Assembly: GCA_019119595.1 (NCBI GenBank)
Contig: DWWS01000054.1
Span: 23,191 to 87,190, forward strand
Direction of reading: 5' to 3'
Source: Candidatus Eisenbergiella merdavium
GTDB taxonomy: Bacteria; Bacillota; Clostridia; Lachnospirales; Lachnospiraceae
DNA: 64,000 nucleotides
The translations under genes were made by a program, and so were the position numbers. The notes under the pieces were generated by a model. It worked only from the letters and a program-made list of their open reading frames with translations. It ran no database searches and was not told where the DNA came from. Shown here piece by piece: positions 53,282 through 61,821 of this stretch (position 1 is its first letter; each line of letters starts with the position of its first letter).

Positions 53282-55069
53282 ATGAAAATGAAAAAGCTTC
53301 TCAGCTTTCTGCTGGCGGCAGCGACTCTGACTCTCACCGCCTGCGGAAGCAGCACGGCATCAACGGAAAGCGCCAGCTCTTCGGGAGATTCCGGAAGCGC
53401 ACAGGAGGCGCAGACTGCGGAGGACGCGAGCGCCGGGGACGTTGACAACGGGGACGGCAGCTACTACAACGAGGCTCTTGGGTATACCTACGGAACGACG
53501 TTCCACTCCGATGAGCCCATCACCTACACGATGTTCTTCAACGACAACGATGCCTATCCCTATAAGGACAGCTGGGCGCAGGACGGCGGGATCTTTGCGG
53601 AGATCGCGGCCGCGACAAATGTGACGCTGGATATCACCATCGTGAACAACGCCAGCTATTCGGACAAGGTTTCGCTCGCCATCTCCTCCGGCACAGCCCC
53701 GTACATCATTCCCAAGATGTACAGCGAAACGGCCTATGTGACGGGCGGCGGCATTGTGCCCGTATCGGACTATATCCAGTATATGCCGAATTATACCGGG
53801 ATGATAGAGACCTATGACCTGCAGACGGAGGTGGACACCCTGCTTCAGGAGGACGGCAAATACTACCGCCTGCCCGGACTGAAGGAAACGGCGCTTCAGG
53901 ACTATGCTCTGCTGGTCCGCTCCGATCTGTTTGAGGCGGCCGGCCACGATGTGACCGAGCTTGAGAATGACTGGACATGGGATGAGTTTATTGATATCCT
54001 TGTTGATGTAAAGGCTTATATGGTAGAGCAGGGGATCGTGGGCGAGAACGATTATATCTGGTCCGACCGCTGGTGCGGAGCGACTTCCGGATACGGTCAG
54101 GGAGGAAGCCTGCTCAACCTGATCGCGAGCAGCTTCGGCATTTACAGCGGATGGGGCATTACGAGCAATTCTGCCGGCCTGTATTTTGACTGGGATAACG
54201 ACGAATTCGCACTCAGCGCGACCAGCGATTCCTATAAGGAATATATGAGCGTGGTGCAGCGCCTGGTGGTGGATGAGAAGATCCTGGATCCTGAGACCTG
54301 GACGCAGGATGACGATGTGGCTGACGGCAAGTTCTATCGCGGCGAGACAGCCCTGATCACCACCAACCGTTCTCAGTATACGACCCAGGTAGAGGGCCTT
54401 GCTTCCCAGCTCGGAGAAGGCAGCTTCGAGGTATATGAGGTAGTCCTTCCCGTTGGAAACAACAATTATCAGGCGGAAAAATCCCGTCTGGAATGCGGCG
54501 TCTGCATTTCCTCCGGCGCGCTTGACGAGCTTGGAGAGGATGAATTTATCAGGATGATGCGCTTCGTTGACTGGCTGTGGTATTCCGAGGCGGGCCTGAC
54601 GCTCACCAAGTGGGGCGTGGAGGGCGAGACCTATACGGTAACGGACGGTGTGTACGCCCTGACAGACGGCTATTACTGCGGCGGCCTTTCCATTCCGCAG
54701 AGCTCGGACGATCAGGTCGATATGCGTCTGGAGTACGGCTTTGCCTGCGGCAACTTCATGTACAGCGGCAGCCGCGAGCTTCTGACCAGCAACTTCTCGG
54801 CAGAGCTTCGTGATTTCTACGAGCGCATGGCCGAATACCGCGAGCTGCAGGAGGTCGATCCTGCGATCGCGATGAGCGAGGACGACGCTGAGCAGGCGAA
54901 TCTGTGGGCTACGCCTCTGAAGGATACCATCAATACCTGGACGCTGAAGTTCGCCATGGGTCAGGCGGATCTGGAAGCCGACTGGGATACCTATGTGGCC
55001 GAGGTGGAAGCGCAGAACGCGCAGAGCCTGGTCGATCTTTACAACAGCTATTATAAAGGAACCAACTGA
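53282..55069 (+). CDS. Sugar-binding lipoprotein of the GH67 locus
   Basis: A 595-residue lipoprotein: signal MKMKKLLSFLLAA, lipobox LTAC (Cys near residue 20), then a Ser/Ala/Glu-rich linker to about 60. The mature binding domain shows RLPGLKETALQDYALLVRSD and NDWTWDEFIDILVDV, common in large LplA-type binding proteins. It supplies the two permeases encoded upstream. The start is ATG 53282 behind GGAGGTAAGT; the same frame is open far upstream but has no ribosome binding site and no homologous content. An 11-bp hairpin follows the gene. Confidence 0.9.
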   Translation: MKMKKLLSFLLAAATLTLTACGSSTASTESASSSGDSGSAQEAQTAEDASAGDVDNGDGSYYNEALGYTYGTTFHSDEPITYTMFFNDNDAYPYKDSWAQDGGIFAEIAAATNVTLDITIVNNASYSDKVSLAISSGTAPYIIPKMYSETAYVTGGGIVPVSDYIQYMPNYTGMIETYDLQTEVDTLLQEDGKYYRLPGLKETALQDYALLVRSDLFEAAGHDVTELENDWTWDEFIDILVDVKAYMVEQGIVGENDYIWSDRWCGATSGYGQGGSLLNLIASSFGIYSGWGITSNSAGLYFDWDNDEFALSATSDSYKEYMSVVQRLVVDEKILDPETWTQDDDVADGKFYRGETALITTNRSQYTTQVEGLASQLGEGSFEVYEVVLPVGNNNYQAEKSRLECGVCISSGALDELGEDEFIRMMRFVDWLWYSEAGLTLTKWGVEGETYTVTDGVYALTDGYYCGGLSIPQSSDDQVDMRLEYGFACGNFMYSGSRELLTSNFSAELRDFYERMAEYRELQEVDPAIAMSEDDAEQANLWATPLKDTINTWTLKFAMGQADLEADWDTYVAEVEAQNAQSLVDLYNSYYKGTN

Positions 55070-55088
55070 AACCAGGACTGATGAGACG

Positions 55089-55115
55089 GAGAATGGCCCC
55101 CTGCGGGCCATTCTC
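55089..55115 (+). other. Intercistronic stem-loop after the binding-protein gene
   Basis: GAGAATGGCCC (55089-55099) pairs perfectly with GGGCCATTCTC (55105-55115) around a 5-base loop. Without a U-tract it looks like an mRNA-stabilising or partial-stop element before the dehydrogenase gene. Confidence 0.75.
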
Positions 55116-55178
55116 TGTCCGGTTATGGAGAAAAGATCAGGGGGAAACGGCCGAAGGCCGGAAGGAAAGGAGAGGAAT

Positions 55179-56225
55179 ATGGAAGGAAAAATGAAGACCG
55201 CGGTGATGACGGATATCATGGAGGTGGAGATACAGGAACGCCCGATCCCGCATCCGGGAAAGGGAGAGGTTCTGGTAAAGGTGGAGTACGTCGGCATCTG
55301 CGGCTCGGACCTGCATTATTATGAGTCGGGCAGGATCGGTGATTTTGTCGTGAAGCCGCCCTTTGTCCTGGGGCACGAGGCGGGAGGGACCGTCGTAGAG
55401 CTGGGAGAGGGCGTTAAGGATCTGAAGGTCGGCGACCGTGTCGCCATGGAACCCGGAAGGACCTGCGGCGAATGTGAATTCTGCAGGCAGGGGAAATATA
55501 ATCTGTGCAGGGATGTGGTATTTTTTGCGACGCCTCCCGTGGACGGCGTATTTCAGGAATATGTGGCCCATGAGGCCGGGCTCTGCTTCCGCCTTCCGGA
55601 GAACGTAAGCACGCTGGAGGGCGCGCTGATCGAGCCTCTCGCTGTGGGAATGCACGCTGCAAGACAGGGCGGCGCCCGGCTGGGCCAGACCGCCGTAGTG
55701 ACGGGCGCGGGCTGCATCGGCCTGGTCTCCCTGCTCTCCCTGAAGGCGATGGGAGTATCGAAGGTCATCGTGGTGGATGTGATGGAAAAGAGGCTTCAGA
55801 AGGCTCTGGAGCTGGGAGCGGACGCGGTGATCAACGGGAAGGAGAAGGACGCCGTCGCCGAGATCCTGAGGCTGACGGAGGGGAGAGGCTTCGATCTGGG
55901 GATCGAGACGGCCGGAAGCCAGATCACGGCCGGACAGCTCATCCGAGGCGCCGTAAAGGGAGGCGTCATCGTGTTTGTGGGCTACAGCGCATCCGGGGAA
56001 ATGACGCTTCCCGTCGGAATGGCCCTGGATAAGGAGCTGACCTTTAAGACAGTATTCCGCTACCGCAATATTTATCCTGACGCGATCAGGGCGGTGGCCG
56101 ACGGAAGGATTCCCATCAAAGATGTGGTGACCGATTATTTTGAGCTGGACGATATAAAAAATGCGCTGGATTCCTGTGTGAAAAATAAGGCGGATATCGT
56201 AAAGGGCGTGATCAGAGTCTGCTGA
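55179..56225 (+). CDS. Zinc-dependent polyol (sorbitol/xylitol-type) dehydrogenase
   Basis: A 348-residue medium-chain dehydrogenase. Catalytic zinc ligands are in VGICGSDLHYYES and LGHEAGG; the structural zinc site is CGECEFCRQGKYNLC. The NAD-binding fold has VVTGAGCIGLVSLLS, then an acidic VVDVMEKR that fits NAD use. This class oxidises sorbitol, xylitol or similar polyols. The start is ATG 55179 behind GAGGAA. The gene lies between the binding-protein gene and an AraC regulator of the same operon. Confidence 0.9.
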   Translation: MEGKMKTAVMTDIMEVEIQERPIPHPGKGEVLVKVEYVGICGSDLHYYESGRIGDFVVKPPFVLGHEAGGTVVELGEGVKDLKVGDRVAMEPGRTCGECEFCRQGKYNLCRDVVFFATPPVDGVFQEYVAHEAGLCFRLPENVSTLEGALIEPLAVGMHAARQGGARLGQTAVVTGAGCIGLVSLLSLKAMGVSKVIVVDVMEKRLQKALELGADAVINGKEKDAVAEILRLTEGRGFDLGIETAGSQITAGQLIRGAVKGGVIVFVGYSASGEMTLPVGMALDKELTFKTVFRYRNIYPDAIRAVADGRIPIKDVVTDYFELDDIKNALDSCVKNKADIVKGVIRVC

Positions 56226-56272
56226 GCCGGCCCGGAATGAGGCGCGCCCGAACGCGCGAAAAAGAAAGGGGG

Positions 56273-57169
56273 ATGCGGGTGGGGCGGTATAAGGTCAATA
56301 TCATGAAGCCGGAGGATGAACGGCAGTACATGTTGAACGACAGATTTGAGATCATGGAAAAGTTTGGCGTGCCTACCGGAGCCATGCAGCTTCATTTCCA
56401 CAATTTTTATGAGCTTTTATACATCGCAGAGGGGGAATTTGCCTGCATCGTGGAGGACGCTTCCTATTATCTGAAAAAGGGAGATTTTTTCCTGATCGAT
56501 ATCAACCAGATGCACCACTATCAGTATGTGGAGAACCGGCATGAATCCACCAGGCGTATCCTGCTGTGGATCACGAAGGAATATCTGGAGGAGCTTTCCG
56601 GGCCACGGGTGGATCTGACGGGGTGCTTTCATACGGAAGGCGCCTCCGCCTATCATTTTCCCGCCCATCATGAGGACAGGCTGTCCGGCTTCCTGTTTCA
56701 GATCCTTTTTGGCGCGTCAGACAGTGACGGGCCGGATGCGGAGCAGATGCTGATCGAAAAAGCGTATCTGACCCTGTTCTTTGTCTATCTGAACAGGCTG
56801 TGCACCCGTCGGAGCTTCCGGCTGGAGAAGGAGGAAAAATCGGCCAATATCATGATAAAGACGGCGCTGGAATACATCGAACAGAATCTTCACCATACGG
56901 TGACGGCGGAGGAGCTCGCAGCGCTGACCGGGATGAGCAGATACCTGTTCCTGCGCAGCTTCCGGGAGGAAACGGGAATGACGCTGCACGATTTTGTCAT
57001 AAAGCGGCGTCTTGCATGGGCCTGCGCAGAGATCCGGCAGGGCTGTCCCATCCGTGACGCCTGCCGGAAATGCGGCTTTTCCGATTATTCCTCCTTTTTC
57101 CGGAATTTTCGGAAGGTATATGATATGTCTCCAAGAGAATACAAGCTTTTTACGGAACGGCAGGAATGA
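56273..57169 (+). CDS. AraC-family regulator with cupin domain
   Basis: A 298-residue regulator. The cupin half shows LHFHNFYELLYIAEGEF and GDFFLIDINQMHHYQ. Two helix-turn-helix units follow (TAEELAALTGMSRYLFLRSFRE, then IRDACRKCGFSDYSSFFRNF) and the ending is MSPREYKLF. It is probably the activator of the GH67 locus. The start 56273 has AAAGGGGG close before it; an in-frame ATG 36 bases upstream is possible. Confidence 0.88.
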   Translation: MRVGRYKVNIMKPEDERQYMLNDRFEIMEKFGVPTGAMQLHFHNFYELLYIAEGEFACIVEDASYYLKKGDFFLIDINQMHHYQYVENRHESTRRILLWITKEYLEELSGPRVDLTGCFHTEGASAYHFPAHHEDRLSGFLFQILFGASDSDGPDAEQMLIEKAYLTLFFVYLNRLCTRRSFRLEKEEKSANIMIKTALEYIEQNLHHTVTAEELAALTGMSRYLFLRSFREETGMTLHDFVIKRRLAWACAEIRQGCPIRDACRKCGFSDYSSFFRNFRKVYDMSPREYKLFTERQE

Positions 57170-57208
57170 GGAGCTTCCTGCCTTTCCTCCGTTCGGATAT
57201 GCGTCTCA

Positions 57209-58462
57209 TCAGGCCTGCCGTGCGTCTGACGGCACGGCAGAGGCCTTCACGAACAGAACCAGCCCGATGGCAAAGGTGATGATGAGCACGCCGATGCCCC
57301 GGTTGACGCTTCCGGTCAGCTGACTGACGATGCCGATGAGCGTGGTGCCGAGGAAGGAAGCGCCCTTGCCGCAGATATCCATGATGCCGAAATACTCGCC
57401 GGATTTTTCCGCAGGAATGATCTTGGCAAAATAGGAGCGGGAGAGCGCCTGGATGCCGCCCTGGAACATGCCGACGCAGACCGCAAGGATCCAGAAATGA
57501 AGCTGGGTGGACATGAACAGAGCAAAAACGGTGATGCCGAGGTAGGCGGCGATGCAGACCACGATCAGCTTTTCCGGCTTATGCTTTGCGGTGAGCCGCC
57601 CGAACAGGATGGAGAACGGGAAGGCCACGAGCTGGGTGACGAGAAGGGCGATCAGAAGCCCGGTGGTATCCAGTCCCAGAGCCGTGCCGTAGGCGGTCGC
57701 CATGTCGATGATCGCGTACACGCCGTCAATATAGAAAAAGAAGGAAAGAAGAAACAGGAAGGTCTTCTTTTCTTTTTTTATGCTGCGAAAGGTCTCCCCG
57801 AGCCGTTTGAAGCTTCCGGCGATGGCATTTCTTCCGCTGCTTTCGGAATAATGCTTCTGCCAGTACAGCTTCAAAAGAGGGGTGGAGACGGCGAACCACC
57901 AGACCGCGACGATCAGAAAGGAGATCATCATGGAGGCGGAGAGGGTCAGGCCGAAGGCCTCCGCGCCGAGTACCAGCACCAGACAGGCCGCGAAGGGGAT
58001 GCAGCTTCCGATGTAGCCGAGGCCGTAGCCGTAGGAGGAAACCCGGTCCACCCGATCCGGCTCGGAAACATCCGGCAGCATGGAATCATAGAAGATCAGG
58101 CTGACGGAATAGCCTACTTTGGTGATGACGAAAAGGATGAGGAAGAAAAGCCAGTCGGTCACAAAGCCCAGAAGGACGCAGCAGATCACGCCCACCAGGA
58201 GGGAGGCAAGAAACAGCCTCTTCTTATAATTTTTATGGTCGGCAAGCGTGCCGAGCACGGGGCCGGAGAGGGCAACAAGCAGGGTGGAGATGCTCGCGGC
58301 GTAGCCCCAGCTCGCCAGATAGTCCACGGAGGAGATTCCGGCATTTTCCGCCAGATAGTTAAAATAGATGGGGATGATGGTGGAAACCATCAGGATAAAG
58401 GCGGAATTGCCGATATCGTAGAGAATCCAGCTTTTTTCCAGTTTGGTCAGTTGGAATTTCAT
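57209..58462 (-). CDS. MFS transporter of the UMF1/Atg22-like family
   Basis: A 417-residue protein with 12 predicted membrane helices. The opening LEKSWILYDIGNSAFILMVST and the loop LADHKNYKKRLFLASLLVGV are typical of UMF1 transporters, and the central hydrophilic loop (RNAIAGSFKRLGETFRSIKK) separates the two six-helix halves. The substrate is unknown. The start has AAGGAGTC about 13 bases upstream. It faces the AraC gene convergently and is followed by 75 bases to the next - strand gene. Confidence 0.9.
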   Translation of the reverse strand: MKFQLTKLEKSWILYDIGNSAFILMVSTIIPIYFNYLAENAGISSVDYLASWGYAASISTLLVALSGPVLGTLADHKNYKKRLFLASLLVGVICCVLLGFVTDWLFFLILFVITKVGYSVSLIFYDSMLPDVSEPDRVDRVSSYGYGLGYIGSCIPFAACLVLVLGAEAFGLTLSASMMISFLIVAVWWFAVSTPLLKLYWQKHYSESSGRNAIAGSFKRLGETFRSIKKEKKTFLFLLSFFFYIDGVYAIIDMATAYGTALGLDTTGLLIALLVTQLVAFPFSILFGRLTAKHKPEKLIVVCIAAYLGITVFALFMSTQLHFWILAVCVGMFQGGIQALSRSYFAKIIPAEKSGEYFGIMDICGKGASFLGTTLIGIVSQLTGSVNRGIGVLIITFAIGLVLFVKASAVPSDARQA

Positions 58463-58537
58463 GATCGGTTCAGACTCCTTTTTTCTAATGATAAAACGGC
58501 GGTTCAGGCTGGAAGCCGTGGAAGCGGAAAGAGCGGA

Positions 58538-59329
58538 CTATGCGAAGGGATGCTGCAGCGCGCCGCTCAGCTCCTCTTTCCCCTCTGTGAACAGCCGATA
58601 GTTTCGGATCAGGTCAGCGGCGAGGGGAAGGGCCTTCCGATACAGCTCTCTCAGCCGCCTGTTGCTTTCCCGACAGGCGGGAATCGGGCGCATGGGGATC
58701 ATGACCCCGCGCATGGAGGAGGATTTTCCGCTCAGGGCGAATACGGCGTGGATGAGCAGCCGCTTCGGAAGATGCGGGGCGAGAAGCAGGCGGCTGCAGG
58801 TAAGCATGGACTTAAGCACCTCCTGTACCTGCTCCTGGGTGATGTCAGGGAAAAAGGGCGCTGCTGCTGCCGCATTTTTCATGGAGGGTATGATATGGCC
58901 CATCGGAAAATGGGACAGAGGATCCAGCCCATCGTGAAGCATCAGCATCCGGTCGAATTCGGCCTCCAGCTCCACATGCGCGATTCCTGTGCGCGTTACC
59001 TGCTCCTCCACATAGGGATGGCAGACGCTGTCCAGCGCGAAATGGCAGAGAAAGCCATACAGATAGGAAAGGCCCGCCTGCCGGTCTGTGTGGCGGGAGA
59101 GAATGTCCGCTGCCGGAGCGAAAAAGGCCTCCCCAGGCTCATCGTGCATCCGGTAGCCCGTTTCCCTGATGGGAGAGGAGCTGAGCGGATGATGATAAAA
59201 GAAAATGTCCGGCCCGTGCAGGCCGATGAGAAACGGCTCCGGCCGGGCGAGGATCGTCTGCTGCTCGTCAGGGCCAAGCAGGGGACAGGCCTGTCGGCCG
59301 AAGCGGTAATGTGCGTAAGTGGAAGGCAT
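58538..59329 (-). CDS. Zinc-dependent phospholipase C-like protein
   Basis: A 263-residue protein of the Zn_dep_PLPC family. It opens with MPSTYAHYRFG and has FLIGLHGPDIFFYHH, LYGFLCHFALDSVCHPYVE and HVELEAEFDRM, whose His and Asp residues should bind zinc. There is no signal peptide, unlike secreted clostridial alpha-toxin, so an intracellular role is likely, and it should not be read as a toxin. The start 59329 was chosen over an upstream in-frame ATG because AAAGGAG lies nine bases before it. Confidence 0.85.
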   Translation of the reverse strand: MPSTYAHYRFGRQACPLLGPDEQQTILARPEPFLIGLHGPDIFFYHHPLSSSPIRETGYRMHDEPGEAFFAPAADILSRHTDRQAGLSYLYGFLCHFALDSVCHPYVEEQVTRTGIAHVELEAEFDRMLMLHDGLDPLSHFPMGHIIPSMKNAAAAAPFFPDITQEQVQEVLKSMLTCSRLLLAPHLPKRLLIHAVFALSGKSSSMRGVMIPMRPIPACRESNRRLRELYRKALPLAADLIRNYRLFTEGKEELSGALQHPFA

Positions 59330-59557
59330 GGCGATTTTCTCCTTTGTCAGTAGATCGTTGATGGCGGTTTCCCTGAGCACTCCGCACGAAGGCGGCATCT
59401 TTAAAAAGGAACAGCCTGCCGGAGCACAAAGAACACCCTCATTATTATGACACATTTCATGCGGGAAAAAAAGAGGAGGAGTGTAAAGAGAAAATAAAAA
59501 TCCATTCAGCGCAGATTCATCGGCGGGATGCGGCTGTCGGATGCAGAGGTTCTATTT

Positions 59558-59574
59558 TGAAACGGGTTTCTTGA
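59558..59574 (+). promoter_or_regulatory. Upstream operator-like palindrome
   Basis: TGAAACGGGTTTCTTGA (59558-59574) has the arms GAAAC and GTTTC. It overlaps a possible -35 box TTGATA (59571-59576), with TTATAA 18 bp further on as a weak -10. A second copy lies about 205 bp downstream; both fit LacI/CcpA-family operators. Confidence 0.5.
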
Positions 59575-59703
59575 TAATGGACGATAAAACAGGTTTATAA
59601 AAACTTTATAAAGGGAAAAGATAGAGAAATTGCCTAATTTGAGGGGTAAAGTTGCGCTGTAAAGAAAGAGTGAATATACAGATTTAACAAAAAATATATC
59701 ATC

Positions 59704-59717
59704 TTTTTTTTTTTTTT
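59704..59717 (+). repeat. T14 homopolymer upstream of a promoter
   Basis: A run of 14 T ends 10 bp before the -35 box of the permease operon. The rest of the 59456-59847 gap is AT-rich and holds the promoter and two palindromes. Confidence 0.9.
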
Positions 59718-59727
59718 GTGCAAAACA

Positions 59728-59756
59728 TTGACTTTAGATAAAATAGTAGTTATAAT
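59728..59756 (+). promoter_or_regulatory. Main promoter of the third uptake operon
   Basis: TTGACT (59728-59733), 17-bp spacer, TATAAT (59751-59756). Transcription would start near 59763, inside the downstream palindrome, so a bound repressor would block it. Confidence 0.8.
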
Positions 59757-59761
59757 CAAAA

Positions 59762-59779
59762 CATGAAACGGGATTCATG
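59762..59779 (+). promoter_or_regulatory. Downstream operator-like palindrome at the transcription start
   Basis: CATGAA-ACGGGA-TTCATG has 6-bp arms and shares TGAAACGGG-TTC with the copy at 59558. Position and symmetry suggest a repressor site for the permease operon. Confidence 0.6.
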
Positions 59780-59847
59780 AAAATGAAATCACCAAAACAA
59801 TAACCGGGTAAATTGGACAATCTGCCTGGGGAAACAGGAGGGAAAAA

Positions 59848-60813
59848 GTGAAAAAAGGAAAAAGTAATGCTGCGACTGCGGCGGTCGCGGCGCCTCCGAA
59901 GAGAGGGTTTATTGCAAATGTCGTCCGCTACCGTGTGCTGCTTTTGATGTGCCTCCCGGCGATCATATTCTTCTTTGCGTTCAACTACATGCCCCTGCCG
60001 GGTATCTATGTGGCATTTGTCAGATACAACATGCGTAAGGGAATTTTTGGAAGCCCCTTCGTAGGACTTGAGAATTTCCAGTTCCTGATCCAATCCGGGC
60101 AGCTCGTTGAGCTGACAAAGAATACGGTGCTTTACAATCTGGCATTCATCCTTCTTGGAAACCTTCTGGCCGTGTTTGTGGCCATCCTGCTCAATGAGAT
60201 GCAGTCCAAGTGGTTCAAGAAGGTATCCCAGACGATGATGTTCCTGCCCTATTTCATTTCCCAGGTGCTTGTGGGAATCCTGGTATTCAACATGCTCAAT
60301 TACGATACCGGATTCGTGAACAACATCCTGCCTCTGCTGGGCCTGGAGAAATGGGAACCTTATGCTGATCCTAATGTATGGCCTGTCCTTTTGGTGGTCA
60401 TTTATCTCTGGCAGCAGACCGGATACAACTCCGTGGTATACTTTGCGTCTATCATGGGGATCGATGCGGAGATCATAGAGGCGGCCCGCGTGGACGGCGC
60501 CAACGGTTTCCAGAAGATCCGCTACATCATCCTTCCCTCCCTGCGTCCTACCATTGTTATCCTGCTCCTGTTCGCACTGGGCGGCATCGTAAAGGGTAAC
60601 TTCGGACTGTTCTACAACATAGTCGGGACGAACTCCCTGCTGTATGGAACCACGGATATTATTGAAACCTTTGTATACCGTGCCACGATGACCGACTTCA
60701 ATTTCTCAACTGCGTCGGCGGTCGGCCTGTATCAGTCAATCATCGGTTTTGTGATCGTAATGGTGGTCAATTTCATCGTTAAGAAAATAGAGCCGGATTA
60801 TTCCTTATTCTAA
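59848..60813 (+). CDS. Carbohydrate ABC transporter permease, LplB type
   Basis: A 321-residue permease with a short basic Lys/Ala-rich N-tail, six hydrophobic helices and EAA loop EIIEAARVDGANGFQKIRYI. The end VKKIEPDYSLF is typical of LplB. The start codon is GTG behind AGGAGGGA. It is the first gene of a set with a second permease, a binding protein and a GH35 beta-galactosidase, so galactose-containing oligosaccharides are the likely cargo. Confidence 0.9.
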   Translation: MKKGKSNAATAAVAAPPKRGFIANVVRYRVLLLMCLPAIIFFFAFNYMPLPGIYVAFVRYNMRKGIFGSPFVGLENFQFLIQSGQLVELTKNTVLYNLAFILLGNLLAVFVAILLNEMQSKWFKKVSQTMMFLPYFISQVLVGILVFNMLNYDTGFVNNILPLLGLEKWEPYADPNVWPVLLVVIYLWQQTGYNSVVYFASIMGIDAEIIEAARVDGANGFQKIRYIILPSLRPTIVILLLFALGGIVKGNFGLFYNIVGTNSLLYGTTDIIETFVYRATMTDFNFSTASAVGLYQSIIGFVIVMVVNFIVKKIEPDYSLF

Positions 60814-60830
60814 AACCGGGGAGGTTCATC

Positions 60831-61748
60831 ATGGCAAAAAAGAAAGATTTTATAGAAGGCACGAGCGTAAAGATCGGCACATCAGATAAGATCATCCGCG
60901 CGATCGGGTATGTGCTGGTCACGATATACTCTCTCGCCTGCGTGATCCCGTTCATCATCATCATCAGTACGTCCTTTACCAGTGAGGCGACGATCCGCGC
61001 GGAGGGCGTTCAGCTCATCCCCAAGGATATCTCCCTGCAGGCCTATCAGATGGTGGCAAAGGGAGGCGGGATCTGGTGGTCCTATCTGCTGACCATCGGA
61101 ATGACCGCAGTAGGCACGTTCCTGGGACTGTCGATCATCGCGATGACCGGATACGCGCTGCAGAGAAAGGATTTCCCTTTCCGGAACGCGATCTCCTTCT
61201 ATGTATATTTCACCAGCCTGTTTTCAGCAGGACTGGCGCCCTATTACCTGCTGATGACCAATACATACCATCTGATGGACAGCTATCTGGCGGTGCTTCT
61301 GCCGCTTCTGATGTCGCCCTGGCTGATCATCCTGATGAAGAACTTTGTAAAAGCGATCCCGCATGAGATCACGGAATCCGGAAAGATCGACGGGGCCGGA
61401 GATATGAAGATCTTTACGGCGCTGATCCTTCCCATGCTGAAGCCGGCGCTGGCAACCATCGGCCTTTTCCTGGCGCTGGGATACTGGAACGAGTGGTATC
61501 AGTCCTCTCTGTTCTTAAGCTCCCGGGTGGCGGTCAAGCCCCTGCAGTATACTCTGTATGAAATCGTCAATAAGAATGACGCTTTGAGAAACTCCGTTGC
61601 CGGACAGTTCGTAACGCTGGCCGATATCCCTACGGAGAGCGTGAAGATGGCAAATGCCGTCCTTGCAACCGGACCGATCATCTTCCTGTATCCGTTCGTT
61701 CAGAGATATTTCATCAGCGGTATCACCGTCGGAGCTGTAAAGGGCTGA
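60831..61748 (+). CDS. Carbohydrate ABC transporter permease, LplC type
   Basis: A 305-residue partner permease: six helices, EAA loop EITESGKIDGAGDMKIFTAL, and the ending RYFISGITVGAVKG. The start is behind GGGGAGG. It is 17 bases after the first permease gene. Confidence 0.9.
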   Translation: MAKKKDFIEGTSVKIGTSDKIIRAIGYVLVTIYSLACVIPFIIIISTSFTSEATIRAEGVQLIPKDISLQAYQMVAKGGGIWWSYLLTIGMTAVGTFLGLSIIAMTGYALQRKDFPFRNAISFYVYFTSLFSAGLAPYYLLMTNTYHLMDSYLAVLLPLLMSPWLIILMKNFVKAIPHEITESGKIDGAGDMKIFTALILPMLKPALATIGLFLALGYWNEWYQSSLFLSSRVAVKPLQYTLYEIVNKNDALRNSVAGQFVTLADIPTESVKMANAVLATGPIIFLYPFVQRYFISGITVGAVKG

Positions 61749-61770
61749 TGCTTTTTCCCAAAGGTTGTTA

Positions 61771-61788
61771 CCCTGCCGTCAGGCAGGG
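61771..61788 (+). other. Stem-loop before the binding-protein gene
   Basis: CCCTGCC (61771-61777) pairs with GGCAGGG (61782-61788) around GTCA. It lies between the second permease gene and the binding-protein gene and may protect the downstream message. Confidence 0.6.
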
Positions 61789-61821
61789 CTAATGATAAAC
61801 ATATTATAATGGAGGTAGAGT

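Noticed and set aside
58538..59329. Secreted alpha-toxin-like phospholipase
   Set aside because: No signal peptide and an intracellular-type family member; a virulence role is not supported.
57497..59353. 618-codon + strand frame across the MFS and phospholipase genes
   Set aside because: It spans two real - strand genes and the gap between them and has the skewed composition of an antisense frame.
59704..59717. Poly-T tract as a terminator
   Set aside because: No stem precedes it and no + strand gene ends upstream.
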